Shown here: positions 9,959-17,981 of the stretch, piece by piece
Layout: every line of letters starts with the position of its first letter
Position numbering within the stretch: the stretch's first letter is position 1
From: an uncultured Lachnoclostridium sp.
GTDB taxonomy: Bacteria; Bacillota; Clostridia; Lachnospirales; Lachnospiraceae
DNA length: 64,000 nt
NCBI GenBank assembly: GCA_944376715.1
Contig: CALWDO010000003.1
Location: 62,001-126,000, forward strand
Direction: 5' to 3'
Program-made: the position numbers and the translations under genes
The notes under the pieces: generated by a model
Databases searched by the model: none
What the model saw: only the letters and a program-made list of their open reading frames with translations
Told to the model about the DNA's origin: nothing

Positions 9959-11739
9959 TCTGTCTCCCGAATCCGGAAATCCGGACTGTCCAAAGACAGA
10001 TTACAGTTATAAAACCGGTCCGGCTCCAGCAACAGGTCTTTCCACTTTTTTTCAAAGACCGCAGCAGGACGGCTGCCTTTCTTTTTTCTGCCCCGGTAAT
10101 TCTGCTCCACCAGAAATACGCCCGGTTCATAAATATTTTGAAAACCCAGCGTCTCCAGTTTCAAGCAAAGATCCACATCTTTCAAACGGTCCTCTACGTC
10201 TTGGGAAAACCCGCCTGCCTGGAGGAAACGTTCCCGCTTCACCATCATCGCTTTCGACGATACCGCATGGCAGTTCTGCTGGAGCACCACTTTGTGGAAA
10301 TATCCGGTATAACCGAACTTTAATCCTTCAAACGCGTCTCCGGCCACGCCTCCCAGACCCAGGATCCTGGCCCCGCATCTTAATCTATGGCTGCTGTCAT
10401 AGATTCTGCCTCCTACAGCGCCAGTCCCCGACCGCTGTGCCTCCCCTAAAAATGTTTCCAGAAATCCCCTGGATATCCGGTCCATCCTGCCTTCCAGAAA
10501 CAGCAGATATTCACTGTCCAGCTTCTCCGCCAATCTGGAAAATGTTACAAATTTATTACAGGCACTAGTACAATATACTACTTTTATCGGGGTTTGTCTA
10601 TGTTCTTTTATAAAATTCAGAATAATTTTATTTTTTTCCGGGTTATCCAGCAGTAAAAGGATCTCATAATTTGTATATGTGCGGCTTTTGGACAGAGCCT
10701 TCATAAACTGTTTCAGCCCGGCAACCGCAGGCACATCCATTACGACGATGCTGACTTTCGGTACCGACTCCAGCGCATAGTCTATCCGATAAAATCCGGG
10801 ATCCGACAATGCTTCCACTTCCCCCTGAAGTCCCATACGGCTCAGATGACTCTCCAGAGCCCTTTTCCCGGCTTCATAAGCATACAGTTTACTCTCAGGA
10901 TTCACCGCCGTGGAAGACGGATGGCAGCGCCAATGGTAAAGTATTTTCGGGATATGTCCTATTTTTTCTGTTTTCTCACAGCACCGGAGAATAAAGTCAT
11001 AATCCTGCGCTCCGTCATACTCTTCACGATACAGGCCTGCGTCTTTTGCCAGGTCTTTGCGCACCACCAGAAAATGACAGATATAATTATTCGTGCGCAG
11101 CAGTTCCGGATTAAAGTCCGGTTTAAAATGGGGCTGAAAATAAGTACCGGAATCCGGGCTGACTTTATCCTCGTCCGTATAAACCATATCCGCATCCGGA
11201 TGGTCCTGCAGCCACTTGACCACTTCAAACAAGGCATGTTCTTCCAGGATGTCATCGTGATCCAGAAACGCGATATACTCTCCGGAAGCCAGGGCCACCG
11301 CCGCATTGGTATTTCCGGAAATTCCCATGTTCTCGGGAAGTTTTTCATAACGGATCCTGGAATCCTGTTTCAAATACCCCTGAATGACCCGCTCTGTATC
11401 AGCATCCCCGCAGCTTCCATCTGCCAGGCAAAGCTCCAGGTTACTGTATGTCTGAGACAATACGGACTCTATCATTTCCCGCAAAAAAGCTTCCGGAGTA
11501 CGATAGACCGGGACCACAACGCTGATCCGGGGATTCCACGAAAAATGGTGCTCTCTTTGGAGTTCCTTTTCACTGTCCGCAGGACGTTTCCTCAACATCC
11601 ACTGCTGATAGCCTCTCTCCATCCGGTTTCGCTCCAGGCGTTCCTTCGCCTTCAGATACAATTTTGCCATACCGTAATTTTTCACATACTGATAACCGCG
11701 TTTCGCGTTTCCTGCGTTTACCAAACTGACTTTTTTCAT
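9955..11739 (-). CDS. Two-domain GT2 glycosyltransferase with degenerate second domain
   Basis: 594-residue protein with a helical basic N-terminus (1-70) and a complete GT2 domain (about 73-300: ISVVVPVYRTPEAFL, LADGSCGD, NMGISGNTNAAV, AFLDHDDILEEHAL, YDGAQDYDFILRC). A second GT2-shaped domain follows (about 330-570). There the metal-binding position reads FLEGRMDRI where the paralogue at 17982-19874 has FLNNDTEVI. So the second half probably lost nucleotide-sugar binding and may be structural. The same two-domain layout and similar motifs show the two genes are paralogues. The start has only a weak ribosome binding site, 24 bases after the DUF4956 stop. Confidence 0.88.
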   Translation of the reverse strand: MKKVSLVNAGNAKRGYQYVKNYGMAKLYLKAKERLERNRMERGYQQWMLRKRPADSEKELQREHHFSWNPRISVVVPVYRTPEAFLREMIESVLSQTYSNLELCLADGSCGDADTERVIQGYLKQDSRIRYEKLPENMGISGNTNAAVALASGEYIAFLDHDDILEEHALFEVVKWLQDHPDADMVYTDEDKVSPDSGTYFQPHFKPDFNPELLRTNNYICHFLVVRKDLAKDAGLYREEYDGAQDYDFILRCCEKTEKIGHIPKILYHWRCHPSSTAVNPESKLYAYEAGKRALESHLSRMGLQGEVEALSDPGFYRIDYALESVPKVSIVVMDVPAVAGLKQFMKALSKSRTYTNYEILLLLDNPEKNKIILNFIKEHRQTPIKVVYCTSACNKFVTFSRLAEKLDSEYLLFLEGRMDRISRGFLETFLGEAQRSGTGAVGGRIYDSSHRLRCGARILGLGGVAGDAFEGLKFGYTGYFHKVVLQQNCHAVSSKAMMVKRERFLQAGGFSQDVEDRLKDVDLCLKLETLGFQNIYEPGVFLVEQNYRGRKKKGSRPAAVFEKKWKDLLLEPDRFYNCNLSLDSPDFRIRETE

Positions 11740-11763
11740 AAATGACCGTGTCTTTCTGTAAAA

Positions 11764-12438
11764 TTAGAAGGTAACTTCTCCGTCATGTGCAATCAACGAT
11801 GCAGATACCATGCCTTCCATAGACGCCACCTCTGATACCAGTCCGCTCTCATCTTTCACCCGCAGCTCCACTACCATATCCAGACGGCCTTTGGAAAGAT
11901 TCCTGGATTTCACCTTATAAGACTTGGCATATTTCCCGACCACATCCAGGATCTCGTGTTCCCCGTCCGTCTTTTCACTGTTCACCACCAGGATCATAGG
12001 AGCCTTTGCCACCGGCAGAAGATCCAGCACCAGGATAAAGATCGTCACCGCTACAGACGTCACAAGGGCTACTTCGTAAAGCCCGGCTCCGCAGATAATA
12101 CCGATACTGATCGCCCAGAACAAAAATACCAGATCCATGGGATCCTTCACCGCCGTACGGAATCGGATGATAGACAGCGCGCCGACCATACCAAGCGAAA
12201 TTACCAGGTTGGACTGCATGGCCAGAATAATAGCGGCGGTGATCAGCGCCATAGCTGACAGAGAAATATTAAAGCTTTTAGAATAGAACACCTTTCTCGT
12301 CACCAGGCGGTAGATAAAAAAGATGTACAGGGCTAAAAGCCCTGTGACGAACAGCGTCGCCATAATCTTCCCGGTCGTGATATCCATGCTTGTGAACCCT
12401 TCCAGGAACGAATTCTTAAATACGTCTTGAAATCCCAT
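11764..12438 (-). CDS. DUF4956 membrane protein
   Basis: 224-residue protein with about four to five membrane segments in residues 25-155 (for example IMATLFVTGLLALYIFF and ALITAAIILAM) and a soluble C-terminal domain (about 160-224) with mixed alpha-beta pattern. The sequence SLGMVGALSIIRFRTAVKDPMDL is the signature of this uncharacterised family. Members commonly sit beside VTC-domain and CotH-kinase genes, exactly as here, 20 bases after the VTC gene. The start has a strong Shine-Dalgarno (AAAGGAGA). Biochemical function is unknown; a membrane partner of the VTC enzyme is a reasonable guess. Confidence 0.88.
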   Translation of the reverse strand: MGFQDVFKNSFLEGFTSMDITTGKIMATLFVTGLLALYIFFIYRLVTRKVFYSKSFNISLSAMALITAAIILAMQSNLVISLGMVGALSIIRFRTAVKDPMDLVFLFWAISIGIICGAGLYEVALVTSVAVTIFILVLDLLPVAKAPMILVVNSEKTDGEHEILDVVGKYAKSYKVKSRNLSKGRLDMVVELRVKDESGLVSEVASMEGMVSASLIAHDGEVTF

Positions 12439-12457
12439 CTTATGTAGTCTCCTTTAA

Positions 12458-13177
12458 TTAATATAAATTATATTTTCTGCAAAGATAATATTTCGAAAAG
12501 GCTGTCTGCCTCAGATTCTCTATCTGTACAGTCCGGTAAATATAATCCGGGAGATATTCATCGTACTTCACCTCCAGGATATGCTGCCCTGCCGGCAGAA
12601 TCGGCCTGCAGGGGACATCTTCGTCCAGGAAAAGATCAATGTGTCCGGAAGCGCGGATATTTTCATCCAGAGTGATCCTCACATTTCCCAACGGATAAAC
12701 ATACGGTATGCGGTCGTATTCCACGATCACCTTTGGCATCAGCAGTCTGGTCTTCATCAGAAGGCACAGCTTTTGAAATACTGCCGGGGCGTCCTTTCCC
12801 AGTTCCGGAATCTCTCCTGCCATCAAAGTTCTGCACTGGTCTTCCGTAATGCCGCAGGAAATTTTCTGCGTCTTGCCTCTCACCTTTTTTTTCAGTTCCA
12901 GTGAAATCCGATCCGAACTGTGATTATAAATCCGGATACGGAACTTTTCCCTCGGATCTGTCCCGGCCTCATTCTCCATCATATACCGGTCCTCAAAATC
13001 ATCAAAATACAGGCTTCGTATATTATAGACGCCGTCCTTTCCCGCGTGCGGGTCCAGAGGAATCAGCCCCGTAAGTCTTCCCTGGATGATCTTCAACTGT
13101 CCCAGAGAACACAAGTATTTAAATTCATGCCGGTATTGATTCTCTTTTCTGGAAGGGTCAAATACACCCGGCTCCAT
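12458..13177 (-). CDS. VTC-domain protein (putative polyphosphate polymerase domain)
   Basis: 239-residue cytosolic protein matching the tunnel-fold VTC/polyphosphate polymerase domain, in the wider triphosphate-tunnel group. Basic and acidic tunnel residues appear in order: RHEFKYLC near the N-terminus, IRSLYFDD, REKFRIRIYNH, SLELKKKVRGKTQK, PKVIVEYDRIPY, VRITLDENIRAS and ILEVKYDEYLPDYI. In yeast, the Vtc4 version makes polyphosphate from ATP. The bacterial stand-alone form next to DUF4956 and CotH has no role that I know to be established. The gene lies between CotH and DUF4956 in one operon with short gaps. Confidence 0.87.
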   Translation of the reverse strand: MEPGVFDPSRKENQYRHEFKYLCSLGQLKIIQGRLTGLIPLDPHAGKDGVYNIRSLYFDDFEDRYMMENEAGTDPREKFRIRIYNHSSDRISLELKKKVRGKTQKISCGITEDQCRTLMAGEIPELGKDAPAVFQKLCLLMKTRLLMPKVIVEYDRIPYVYPLGNVRITLDENIRASGHIDLFLDEDVPCRPILPAGQHILEVKYDEYLPDYIYRTVQIENLRQTAFSKYYLCRKYNLY

Positions 13178-13207
13178 CTTATCACTCCATTCTGTTTTAT
13201 TAGTGTG

Positions 13208-14815
13208 TCACTCCTGCATCCATTTATCCAAAAATTCCAGTCTTTTTTCCATATACAATTCCATGGCCTCATAATCCCCGTCATGACGGCTGTCCGGCCA
13301 TCTGGATGCGTCTCTGGCAAAAGCTCCGGAATCCTGTACCTGGTGGGTACATTCCTCCATCCATGCCTTCATATTCTCTTCGGACAGGACGCCGGAACGC
13401 AGCTCCTCCCAACGGGAAGCTATCTTCTCTCTCAATCCGCCCACGTCCAAGGAAAGCAGCCGGTCCACTAACGGCCATTCCAGATATTCCTGCACTGTCT
13501 CCGGAGCTGATACTACATACAATTCTTCCGCATTATTCTCGTAGACATTCCCCCAGGTCAGATCCGTATCCCAGGGTACCAGATATAACCGATATCCATT
13601 ATTTTCCCTCTTGAATGCGAAAAACATATTCTTATATATATTGTCTTCTCCATACAAAAGCTGCAGATAGATCCAGATATCCGCCACATTGTCCATGTCC
13701 AGAAGCGCTTCCGCCTCTTCCGCAAATACTTCGTCATCCGCCTCGCACATTTCTATAAAGCGGCGCAGGCACTGCCAGTCCTCTCTGGTCCCGGATCCAT
13801 CCTTGCCTTTGATCTCCATGCCCAGTACCGTCAGATAATCTTCCGGCGCGGCGCTGTCCATGGCCTCTGACGTCAGTTCTCTTCCAAAAGTCCTTTTATA
13901 AAGATATTCCTGATCTGAAATATCCAGCTGGGAACTGTCGATCGGTTCCAGGATTCCATAAAGTCCTCTGTACTCTCCGTTAACCACCAGTTCCGCATAT
14001 TCCATGTGTGTCCCGAAATGAGCGTCATACGGCGTATTTTCCGCCCCGAACTGATTCCACAGTTCTGTATTAAACTTATCGCGTATCTTGGTCCCGTCGC
14101 TGTAAATGGCATAAAAAATCCACGAATCTGAATTTCTCATTCCCAAAACCGGCTGTGCATTCTTATTGATCACACCTGTAGAGGTGACGGAGATCAGATT
14201 CACCCGGTATCCCTTTTTAGGATAAGCTCTGGTCGTCTGTCCCCGCTCATGGGCCTGGAACGCAGAATATAACGTCCAGTCTTCCTGTCCGCAGGTCTCA
14301 TAAAATGTGATACCGCCTGCAAACACCGTGTCCACATCCAGATCCGCGTCTGTATCGATCCTCACCACCGGCAGTCCGGTGAAGACTACATAGACTACGC
14401 TTCCCGCATTTTCTGATTCCTTCCACGCAAGAAACGGGACGACACACCCGTCCGCCACCGTTGTCTTCTTGTCCAATGTAGTATAATCCTGAAGAGGAAA
14501 GATCTGAATCTCTCCCCCGGCATCCGAAAAAGTCCCTGCCTCCCAACGTTCATCATCCATATCCACCGGAAGGTACCACGTCAGATTCTCCCGGTCACAT
14601 GCAAGCTCCTGTTCCCGAAAACAAAGCCGAACCTGGGATGTGTCCAGTTCACCACTTGCCGTCTCCTGCAGCTTGAGTCCCTGGCGCACTTTGCCTGCCA
14701 GCGCCCCGGCCTCCAGCGTTTCCGGCTCATATGCCGGCGCGGAATAAAATACGAAAAAAAAGAAGAAGCCGATGAATAATAAAATGCTGCCCAGCAATGC
14801 CATCTTTTTTTTCAT
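13208..14815 (-). CDS. CotH kinase family protein, membrane-anchored
   Basis: 535-residue protein with a single N-terminal membrane anchor (residues about 8-26, LGSILLFIGFFFFFVFY), then a beta-rich region and a CotH atypical kinase domain (about 215-480). Family motifs include KIRDKFNTELWNQFG, YRGLYGILEPIDSSQLDI, EDNIYKNMFFAF and VPWDTDLTWGNVYENN. In Bacillus, CotH phosphorylates spore coat proteins; here the anchor suggests the domain faces outside. It is the first gene of the glycan operon, behind a good promoter (14845-14873), followed by the VTC gene after 30 bases. Target is unknown. Confidence 0.9.
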   Translation of the reverse strand: MKKKMALLGSILLFIGFFFFFVFYSAPAYEPETLEAGALAGKVRQGLKLQETASGELDTSQVRLCFREQELACDRENLTWYLPVDMDDERWEAGTFSDAGGEIQIFPLQDYTTLDKKTTVADGCVVPFLAWKESENAGSVVYVVFTGLPVVRIDTDADLDVDTVFAGGITFYETCGQEDWTLYSAFQAHERGQTTRAYPKKGYRVNLISVTSTGVINKNAQPVLGMRNSDSWIFYAIYSDGTKIRDKFNTELWNQFGAENTPYDAHFGTHMEYAELVVNGEYRGLYGILEPIDSSQLDISDQEYLYKRTFGRELTSEAMDSAAPEDYLTVLGMEIKGKDGSGTREDWQCLRRFIEMCEADDEVFAEEAEALLDMDNVADIWIYLQLLYGEDNIYKNMFFAFKRENNGYRLYLVPWDTDLTWGNVYENNAEELYVVSAPETVQEYLEWPLVDRLLSLDVGGLREKIASRWEELRSGVLSEENMKAWMEECTHQVQDSGAFARDASRWPDSRHDGDYEAMELYMEKRLEFLDKWMQE

Positions 14816-14844
14816 TCTGTTTCTCCTGTCGTGATTTAGGTTAC

Positions 14845-14873
14845 ATTATAACAGTTTTCCCGCCAATACGCAA
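14845..14873 (-). promoter_or_regulatory. Sigma-A promoter of the CotH-VTC-DUF4956-glycan operon
   Basis: Minus strand TTGCGT (complement of 14868-14873), 17-base spacer, TATAAT (complement of 14845-14850), with TGT just before the -10 box (extended -10). It lies 30 bases upstream of the CotH start. Confidence 0.75.
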
Positions 14874-14996
14874 ACAATATCCAGTGCAGAATCCGCTTAT
14901 ATCATAAATTTATTATAAATTTTTTCGTTTTTTCTATTAAATCTGCCCGTTTTCCTGTATACTGGGATCACAAAGCTTCGAAAAGGAGAAAATAAC

Positions 14997-16352
14997 ATGA
15001 AAAAACATCTGTTTTTACTGAGTTTGCTGCTCTTGCTGACGTCCGTTCCCGGATGCGGAAACCGTCAGGAAGGATCGGAAAATACTGACACAGCAGAAAC
15101 AACGGAAGAAGCGCCCCCTGCTCCGGGAGAAGAGACCTGGGGAACCGCTCCTGAATATTCTTCTACCCTGATCAGTACCACCCCCATCCGCTATCTGTCC
15201 GTCACCGTAGGCGCCACAGAAGAGGAGGTGAATCTGACCTGGTTCTCGCCATCGGAATCGGCCGGATCTGTCTATTGGACTTCTCCTGACGATACCGGTT
15301 TCGAAAATGCTTCTGTATTTACTGCCCAGGCTGCTCCTTCAGAGACCATATCCGGCTACTATATCAACCGGGCGACCGTTACCGGACTCACACCGGAGAG
15401 CGAATATCTCTATCAGGTGGGCAACGAAGAAGGAATGTCTCCTGCTTACAGCTACTCTACGCCGGCTTTTTCGGACACCTTCCGCTTCACCGCCGTGGGC
15501 GACGCCCAGATCGGCAAACCGGTGGAAGAAGTAGACAATCAGAAAACCAACTGGAAACGGGTATTAAATAAGATAAAATACCATTTTCCGGACACCAGCT
15601 TCCTGGTATCTTTAGGAGACCAGGTCAATGATTATAATGATACGGAACAGTATAACGCATTCATGAACCAAGGTGTGCTTTACAGCCTGTCCCTGGCTCC
15701 CTTAAAAGGGAATCACGAGATCGGCGGCTCTCAGTTCTCTGAGCACTACACATTTCCTAATCTGTCATCCTATGGCACCTGCGACGACGATGGAGACGGG
15801 GATTACTGGTTTACCAGAGGGAACGCCCTCTTCCTGGTTCTTGATATGATGGATCCCGCCAAGCTGGATGAGCATAAGGAGTTTATCGCTTCTGCAGTCG
15901 ACGCCAATCCTGATGCCCGGTGGAGAATTGTATTCTCTCACTACTCGCCGTATAATGGCTATGAAAATTATCTGGAAAACGCCCAGACCATACGGCCTTA
16001 CTTTCTGGATTTTACCAGCGAATATGATATCGATCTGGTCATGTGCGGCCACGACCACGCTTACATGCGCTCCTATTTTATCCAGGCAGACGGCAGTTAT
16101 ATCGAATATGACAGCCCTGCCGTCGATCCGGAAGGAACCATGTACCTGACCTTAAGTTCTTCCTCCGGAAGCATGTACCGGAGGCTTACCGACCAGGCAG
16201 AGGCTGCTGTCTCCAGAAAATGCGATACGCCGGAAATCACCGATGTGCAGATTACTCCGAACACCCTGACTGTCTCCACTTACAATGCCGAAACCTGGGA
16301 GCTTAACGATACTTTCGAGATTCAAAAAACCGCAGAACAGGCAACGCCCTGA
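14997..16352 (+). CDS. Secreted metallophosphatase lipoprotein (purple acid phosphatase type)
   Basis: 451-residue calcineurin-like phosphoesterase, predicted lipoprotein: signal LLLLLTSVPGC with the modified Cys at residue 20, then an acidic linker and a fibronectin III-like domain (about 60-160, LTPESEYLYQVG). The catalytic domain has all metal motifs in order: GDAQ (168-171), GDQVND (207-212), GNHE (238-241), FSHYSPY (His315) and GHDHAYMRS (351-359). It hydrolyses a phosphoester outside the membrane; substrate unknown. It is divergent from the CotH-VTC operon and convergent with gtrA. A TATACT -10-like box lies at 14958-14963; no good -35 seen. Confidence 0.92.
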   Translation: MKKHLFLLSLLLLLTSVPGCGNRQEGSENTDTAETTEEAPPAPGEETWGTAPEYSSTLISTTPIRYLSVTVGATEEEVNLTWFSPSESAGSVYWTSPDDTGFENASVFTAQAAPSETISGYYINRATVTGLTPESEYLYQVGNEEGMSPAYSYSTPAFSDTFRFTAVGDAQIGKPVEEVDNQKTNWKRVLNKIKYHFPDTSFLVSLGDQVNDYNDTEQYNAFMNQGVLYSLSLAPLKGNHEIGGSQFSEHYTFPNLSSYGTCDDDGDGDYWFTRGNALFLVLDMMDPAKLDEHKEFIASAVDANPDARWRIVFSHYSPYNGYENYLENAQTIRPYFLDFTSEYDIDLVMCGHDHAYMRSYFIQADGSYIEYDSPAVDPEGTMYLTLSSSSGSMYRRLTDQAEAAVSRKCDTPEITDVQITPNTLTVSTYNAETWELNDTFEIQKTAEQATP

Positions 16353-16375
16353 CATATGTCAGGGCGCTTTTTTTT
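16345..16375 (+). terminator. Palindromic terminator shared by two convergent genes
   Basis: A perfect 22-base palindrome (16345-16366, centred on CATATG) followed by a run of eight T (16368-16375). The stop codons of the metallophosphatase (16350-16352) and of the convergent gtrA (16359-16361) both lie inside it. The T run is the complement of gtrA Lys codons, so only the plus-strand direction has a U tract. Confidence 0.85.
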
Positions 16376-16751
16376 CGATGACCAGTTTCCGGCTGATAAA
16401 ATTGTAGACCATAACCACCGCCGTGGCTCCGATCTTTACGATCAGATAACTGATATGCAGCAGTTCCACACCAAACCACATACACAGCTGGTTAATGCCC
16501 AGGCCGATGATGCTCAGAAAAACGAACACGATAAATTCTTTAATTCTGCTTTTCTCTTTGTCCGTTTCAAATACGAACGTGACACTGAGTATATAGTTGA
16601 CGATTACAGATACTGTAAAAGAGCAGGCGCTGGAGACCAGATATACAATCCCCGCCACTTCCGTCAGAAGAACCATAATGCCGTAGTCAATAAAGAAACA
16701 CAAAAAGCCCACGAACCCAAACTTGATCATCTGTTCTATCAATTTTTTCAT
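16359..16751 (-). CDS. GtrA family membrane protein
   Basis: 130-residue protein with four predicted membrane segments (about 12-30, 38-57, 75-95, 102-122). The pattern KFGFVGFLCFFIDYGIMVLL is typical of GtrA. Family members move polyprenyl-linked sugars across the membrane or assist membrane glycosyltransferases. It is the last gene of the rfbA-to-gtrA operon, 3 bases after the SGNH gene stop, and ends inside the terminator palindrome. Possible partner: the GT-C enzyme at 26793-28286, which would need polyprenyl-phosphate sugar on the outer face. Confidence 0.88.
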   Translation of the reverse strand: MKKLIEQMIKFGFVGFLCFFIDYGIMVLLTEVAGIVYLVSSACSFTVSVIVNYILSVTFVFETDKEKSRIKEFIVFVFLSIIGLGINQLCMWFGVELLHISYLIVKIGATAVVMVYNFISRKLVIEKKAP

Positions 16752-16754
16752 ACT

Positions 16755-17972
16755 CTATTCGCTCCATTCTGCTTTTGTTCCGCAGATCACGCTGTACAGA
16801 CAGTCTGCAATCTGTTCGTACCCGGCTCTTCCCGGATGGATCGCATCCGTAGGCACCGCTTCCATCTCAACCGAATGTGGATTTACCGGAACTTCCACCG
16901 TGTCAAAATTATTCGCGCTGTCGTTGCACATACCCGCCGGGACAAAATAAAGATTTGGTTCGTCGGACAACGTCGCCTCCAGATAGGTCATAAGATGGAA
17001 AACCTTCTGATCTTCTTCATATTTATATCGGTCCCCGTATAAAGCATATCCGTTGTTATTCCAGGATCCGATCCCGTCCTGATTGGCCGGATATAACGTA
17101 TGCACCAGGTAAATAGGAAGATCCGGATCATCCTCATGAATTTCTTTTACAATCTGAATGATATTATCTCCGTTCTCGGTCGGATCCACATCCAGGCCGT
17201 TGGTCCCCAGGAAAAGCTGTATCATATCCGGATCAAAGCCTGTCGTTTCTTTATAATAATTCCAGTCAAAGCTGCCGGTTTCTTCATTATAAAAAGGCTG
17301 CACATCCTCATACGGTTCTTCCATCTCATAACCGGTTGCCGTCAGATAATCCGCCGCGGAAAATCCTCTGCGCGCTTCTGTCAGAGAACCTCCGACTCCT
17401 CGGGTTCCCATATAAATGATCTCTCCCCCGGTCAGCTCATTAAGTCTCTCGTAAGTAGCTGTATTGCAGGAAAGGCTGTCGCCAATCGTCAGCATGGAGA
17501 AAGAATCCTGGAGAGCCGGTACTATATTCAGCTCTGTGGAAGCTGTCGCCACCTGCGCGCCGTTATCATCGAAGATCGTAAATATCAACGGATATGTCCC
17601 GATCAGTTCTTCCGTTCCGGTAATAGAAAATTTACGCTGCATATTTTTCCCTACCGCGCAAGTCCATTTTACATTGTAATTTTCCATCCGTTCGCCCAGA
17701 GAAGATATCTGATTATTGTATATTTCAATAGTTACACCGGTGGCCACATAGATTTTTTCCGGAAGGAAAAGTTCTACGCTGCTGTATAACCCTTCGTCAT
17801 TTCTCACTACGCCCTTGGCATCCAGCTCTCTTTCCAGCTTGCTCACTTCAGCCTCTCTTGCCATCTCATGGACTACCAGAAGCACGCCCAAAAAGATACA
17901 GCAGGCCGTCAGCACCAGAACCGTGGTTCGATAGGCGTTTCTTATCACTTTTTCCCGTTCGATTCTCTTCAT
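16755..17972 (-). CDS. Membrane-anchored SGNH/GDSL hydrolase
   Basis: 405-residue protein with one N-terminal membrane segment (about 12-36), a beta-rich region (about 60-150), then an SGNH hydrolase domain. Block I is LTIGDSLSCN with the nucleophile Ser, block III reads LGTNGLD, and block V is DAIHPGRAGY with catalytic Asp and His. Such anchored esterases remove or place acetyl groups on surface glycans, so modification of the polymer made by this operon is likely but inferred. The start follows GAGGAGAGAC and is 9 bases after the GT2 gene. Confidence 0.88.
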   Translation of the reverse strand: MKRIEREKVIRNAYRTTVLVLTACCIFLGVLLVVHEMAREAEVSKLERELDAKGVVRNDEGLYSSVELFLPEKIYVATGVTIEIYNNQISSLGERMENYNVKWTCAVGKNMQRKFSITGTEELIGTYPLIFTIFDDNGAQVATASTELNIVPALQDSFSMLTIGDSLSCNTATYERLNELTGGEIIYMGTRGVGGSLTEARRGFSAADYLTATGYEMEEPYEDVQPFYNEETGSFDWNYYKETTGFDPDMIQLFLGTNGLDVDPTENGDNIIQIVKEIHEDDPDLPIYLVHTLYPANQDGIGSWNNNGYALYGDRYKYEEDQKVFHLMTYLEATLSDEPNLYFVPAGMCNDSANNFDTVEVPVNPHSVEMEAVPTDAIHPGRAGYEQIADCLYSVICGTKAEWSE

Positions 17973-17981
17973 GTCTCTCCT

